NCBI GenBank assembly: GCA_023381535.1
Contig: JAMCSN010000226.1
Span: 248,001-312,000, forward strand
Origin: Bacteroidota bacterium
Lineage (GTDB): Bacteria; Bacteroidota; Ignavibacteria; Ignavibacteriales; Melioribacteraceae
Direction of reading: 5' to 3'
DNA length: 64,000 nt
Shown: positions 61,543 through 64,000 of the stretch, one piece after another
Layout of the letters: each line of letters opens with the position of its first letter
Numbering within the stretch: position 1 is the stretch's first letter
Notes under the pieces: model-generated
Databases searched by the model: none
The model's input: only the letters and a program-made list of their open reading frames with translations
What the model was told of the DNA's origin: nothing
Translations under genes and position numbers: made by a program

Positions 61543-62679
61543 ATGTTGAAAAGAATTTTTGTTTTATTTGTATGTGCAACGCTTTCTATTTATGCACAAG
61601 AAAAAGTGAATATCACTTTCCGTATTGATGCTCCTACACTCGGCGACAGCGATAAAGTTTTTATTGTCGGGAATATTCCCGAACTCGGCTCTTGGAACCC
61701 GGACCGTGTCGAACTGGAAAAATTTTCGAAAGGAAATTATCAGAAATCAATCTTTCTTAACAAAGGAATAAGAATCGAATACAAATTTACCAAGGGAACC
61801 TGGCAGACAGAAGCGTTGAATAATGATTCAACCGTTCCGCTGAATTCAGTGTTGACGACCGAACACGATACGATTGTAGCAGTTGAAATTAAGAATTGGC
61901 GGGATAAGTCAAATTTCAAAATTGCTGGACAAATTACCGGCAAAGTTGAGTACCACAAACATTTTGTTCTTGATGGATTGAAGCCGCGCGATATTATCGT
62001 CTGGCTTCCACCGGATTATGACAAAAACAAAAACGAGCGTTACCCGGTTTTTTATATGCACGATGGACAAAATCTTTTTGATCCGCGCACTTCAAGCATG
62101 TTTGTTGATTGGCAGATGGACGAAACGGCAGATAGCTTGATTCGACAAGGGAAAATTAGACCGCTTATAATTGTCGGCATTTACAATACTGATGACCGCG
62201 GAACCGAATACGCAGACACGCCGCTTGGTCACCTTTACATGAAATTGATCGTGGAAAGAATTAAACCGTTCATTGATTCACAGTACAGAACCTTGCCTGA
62301 TAGAGAAAACACTGCGGTTGGCGGATCATCAATGGGCGGACTGATATCCATTATGTGCGCGTGGGAGTATCCAAATGTGTTTTCGAAGGCAGCTTGTTTC
62401 TCTCCTGCGTTTAAGATTGCCAATATCGATTACGTTAAAAATGTTTTAGAATGTTCCGGCAAGAAAAAAGACATCACACTTTACATAGATAACGGCGGTG
62501 TTGATTTGGATGCAAGATTGTTGCCCGGCGTTGATGACATGGTGAACGCGCTGAAACAAAAAGGGTTTGAAGAAAACAAAGACCTTTTTGTTTTTATCGA
62601 TAAAACCGCCACTCACAACGAAACTGCTTGGGCTAAACGTGTTTGGCGTCCGCTCGAAATATTTTTTGGTGTTAAATGA
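61543..62679 (+). CDS. Secreted esterase with CBM20-like domain
   Basis: A 378-residue protein with a signal peptide (MLKRIFVLFVCATLSIYAQ), a starch-binding CBM20-like domain (about 22-110; VFIVGNIPELGSWNPDRVEL) and an esterase-D/Fes-like alpha/beta-hydrolase domain (YPVFYMHDGQNLFDP, GGSSMGGLISI with the nucleophile Ser, and a His in TATHNETAW). It may hydrolyse acyl-sugar or siderophore esters; the substrate is unknown. Its stop overlaps the next start (ATGA). Confidence 0.87.
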   Translation: MLKRIFVLFVCATLSIYAQEKVNITFRIDAPTLGDSDKVFIVGNIPELGSWNPDRVELEKFSKGNYQKSIFLNKGIRIEYKFTKGTWQTEALNNDSTVPLNSVLTTEHDTIVAVEIKNWRDKSNFKIAGQITGKVEYHKHFVLDGLKPRDIIVWLPPDYDKNKNERYPVFYMHDGQNLFDPRTSSMFVDWQMDETADSLIRQGKIRPLIIVGIYNTDDRGTEYADTPLGHLYMKLIVERIKPFIDSQYRTLPDRENTAVGGSSMGGLISIMCAWEYPNVFSKAACFSPAFKIANIDYVKNVLECSGKKKDITLYIDNGGVDLDARLLPGVDDMVNALKQKGFEENKDLFVFIDKTATHNETAWAKRVWRPLEIFFGVK

Positions 62680-63209
62680 AAATACTTGTTGGCTCAAAAA
62701 ATCCGGTTAAGATAGCTTCCGTTGAAGAAGCATTCTCAAACTATTTTGATGAACTGGAAGTTGTTGGAGTTGAAGTTGATTCCGGCGTTTCAATTCAACC
62801 CGTGAACGACGAAACTTTTATTGGCGCACAAAACCGTGCGGCTAAATTGCGTGAGTTGAATGAAAATGAAAAATTGGGTGCAGAATTATTTGTCGGCATC
62901 GAAGGGGGAATTGCAAAGCAGTTTGAAAGATGGTTTGCATTCGGATGCATGTGCATAATAAATGAAGATGGAAAAGTCGGTTTCGGAATGTCGCCGCATT
63001 TCGAGCTGCCGAATTCTGTAGTTGAAAAACTTCTTCAAGGAATTGAATTAGGCGATGTGATGGACGAAATCATGAATCAGCAAAACACAAAACAGAAATA
63101 TGGCGCCATCGGTTACTTTACCAATGGTGTGATGAACAGAAAAGAATTATACATCGAAGGACTGAAAGTCGCGATGGTTCCGTTCTTACATAAAAACATG
63201 TTTTTTTAG
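62676..63209 (+). CDS. yjjX: Inosine/xanthosine triphosphatase, YjjX type
   Basis: A 177-residue house-cleaning enzyme that hydrolyses ITP/XTP to keep deaminated purines out of nucleic acids. Family signatures are VGSKNPVKIASVEEAF, VDSGVSIQPVNDETFIGAQN with RA, and FVGIEGGI. It overlaps the esterase gene and is probably expressed with it. Confidence 0.92.
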   Translation: MKILVGSKNPVKIASVEEAFSNYFDELEVVGVEVDSGVSIQPVNDETFIGAQNRAAKLRELNENEKLGAELFVGIEGGIAKQFERWFAFGCMCIINEDGKVGFGMSPHFELPNSVVEKLLQGIELGDVMDEIMNQQNTKQKYGAIGYFTNGVMNRKELYIEGLKVAMVPFLHKNMFF

Positions 63210-63224
63210 TATCTTGCTCATATC

Positions 63225-63290
63225 CATGCTCTTGATCATGATCAATCAAAAAGAGTAAAAACAAGAGCATGAATAAGAGTAAGAACAAGA
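63225..63290. repeat. Short inverted and direct repeats between yjjX and the PhzF-family gene
   Basis: CATGCTCTTG (63225-63234) and CAAGAGCATG (63262-63271) form a 10-bp inverted repeat. AAGAGTAA-x-AACAAGAGCA occurs twice in tandem, ending just before the GGAAGGAA ribosome binding site. It could be an attenuator or a slippage product. Confidence 0.5.
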
Positions 63291-63310
63291 GCAGGAAGGA
63301 AGGAATAGTT

Positions 63311-64000
63311 ATGAAATTACCAATCTATCAAGTTGATGCTTTTGCATCAAAAATTTTTAGCGGAAATCCCGCAGCGGTTGTCCCGCTGGAAAAATGGCTG
63401 GACGACGAAACTCTTCAAAATATTGCGGCAGAAAATAATTTATCCGAAACTGCTTTCTTTGTAAAAGAAGGCGAACATTATCACATTAGATGGATGACGC
63501 CGTTGAACGAAGTTCCGTTATGCGGACACGCTACGCTTGCTTCTGCGTTTGTGATTTTCAATTTCATCGATAAGAACTCCAACCAGGTTAAATTCACATC
63601 GAAGAGCGGAGAGTTGGTTGTAGATCGGGAAGGAGAAATGCTTTCATTAAATTTCCCGATCAACAAACCGCACAAGGTTGAGATCAACGATGCAATCAGA
63701 AAATGTTTTGAGAGAGAACCGGTAGAAGTTCTTGAAAACGGTTTTTACAAGTTGATAGTTTTTGATTCGGAAGACTATATAAGAAACGTTAAGCCAAACA
63801 TTGAACTTGTAAAACAAATTTATCCGCATGGCGTTATCATCTCTGCAAAAGGAAATGAAGTTGATTTTGTCTCCCGCATGTTTGCGCCAAACGAAGGAAT
63901 TGATGAAGATCCGGTAACGGGATCTTCGCACACAGTTTTAATTCCATACTGGGCGGAAAAGCTTGGTAAGAAAAATTTTCGTGCTCTGCAAGTCTCAAAA
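63311..64000 (+). CDS. PhzF-family isomerase, N-terminal part (cut by window edge)
   Basis: The 230 visible codons belong to a PhzF-like protein (diaminopimelate-epimerase fold): IYQVDAFASKIFSGNPAAVV, NNLSETAFF with the catalytic Glu, PLCGHATLASAFVI and the second phosphate loop region EDPVTGSSHTVLIPYWA. Homologs in most bacteria do not make phenazines; their substrate is unknown. Only the last 30-40 residues are missing. Confidence 0.94.
   Translation, partial: MKLPIYQVDAFASKIFSGNPAAVVPLEKWLDDETLQNIAAENNLSETAFFVKEGEHYHIRWMTPLNEVPLCGHATLASAFVIFNFIDKNSNQVKFTSKSGELVVDREGEMLSLNFPINKPHKVEINDAIRKCFEREPVEVLENGFYKLIVFDSEDYIRNVKPNIELVKQIYPHGVIISAKGNEVDFVSRMFAPNEGIDEDPVTGSSHTVLIPYWAEKLGKKNFRALQVSK

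Noticed and set aside
63225..63290. CRISPR-like tandem repeat
   Set aside because: Only two short imperfect units with no spacer and no cas genes; more likely slippage or an attenuator.
1..64000. tRNA or rRNA genes
   Set aside because: No cloverleaf with conserved TTCGA arms or rRNA core sequences was recognised by eye; a tRNAscan or Infernal search would be needed to exclude them.

Overview
The window looks like a chromosomal segment of a bacterium from the Ignavibacteria / Bacteroidota-Chlorobi lineage. The evidence is several secreted proteins ending in the NYPNPFNP-type type IX secretion sorting domain, TonB-dependent and DUF5916 outer-membrane proteins, a TAnnTTTG-type promoter in front of rpmH, moderate A+T content and many SPII lipoproteins. 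No rRNA, tRNA or CRISPR array was recognised.

1-2.7 kb: the 5' part of a TonB-dependent receptor and a periplasmic gamma-glutamyltransferase. 2.7-10.5 kb: a run of unrelated genes, most on the minus strand, separated by imperfect palindromes that match integron attC sites in layout and polarity (RYYYAAC-like R'', an L'' arm with one extra base, an L' arm, GTTRRRY-like R'). No integrase is present, so I read it as an attC cluster lacking an integrase (CALIN-like). Cargo includes a PD-(D/E)XK-like protein, a DUF3089 lipoprotein, a large T9SS-exported protein, a HigBA-type toxin-antitoxin pair on the opposite strand whose toxin has an in-frame stop, and a truncated IS110-family element lying in an attC site.

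10.5-24 kb: a four-gene envelope operon ending in an OmpA-family protein, a T9SS esterase, a DUF5916 outer-membrane protein, an ECF sigma / anti-sigma / DUF4252 operon, and a PD-(D/E)XK-like plus TPR-like pair. 24-33.6 kb: rpmH-rnpA-yidD-yidC followed by a patatin/POTRA/barrel protein, then rlmD, a methyltransferase and a T9SS endonuclease-family protein. 33.7-50 kb: SCO1 and PCu(A)C copper genes, an SPFH operon whose middle gene is frameshifted, a HipBST-type tripartite toxin-antitoxin operon, a Y-family polymerase, cspA, diheme cytochrome c, a BASS transporter and clpB.

50-54 kb is a decay zone: a 231-bp MITE-like element, a SWIM/SNF2 gene lacking its C-terminal helicase domain, an AAA/DUF4143 gene cut by an IS200-type element whose transposase carries a frameshifting 13-bp tandem duplication, and a possible decayed PIN gene. 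54-58 kb holds mnmE-mnmG-rsmG, with two parS-like palindromes between mnmE and mnmG; together with rpmH-rnpA-yidD-yidC this suggests a rearranged origin-proximal region. Instead of parAB, rsmG is followed by a SIR2-like gene and a PadR regulator. The window ends with metabolic and hydrolase genes and a truncated PhzF-family gene.

A recurring theme is recent inactivation: at least five genes carry a single stop, a small frameshift or a clean truncation while the rest stays recognisable. These could be real decay or, for the single-base cases, assembly errors.
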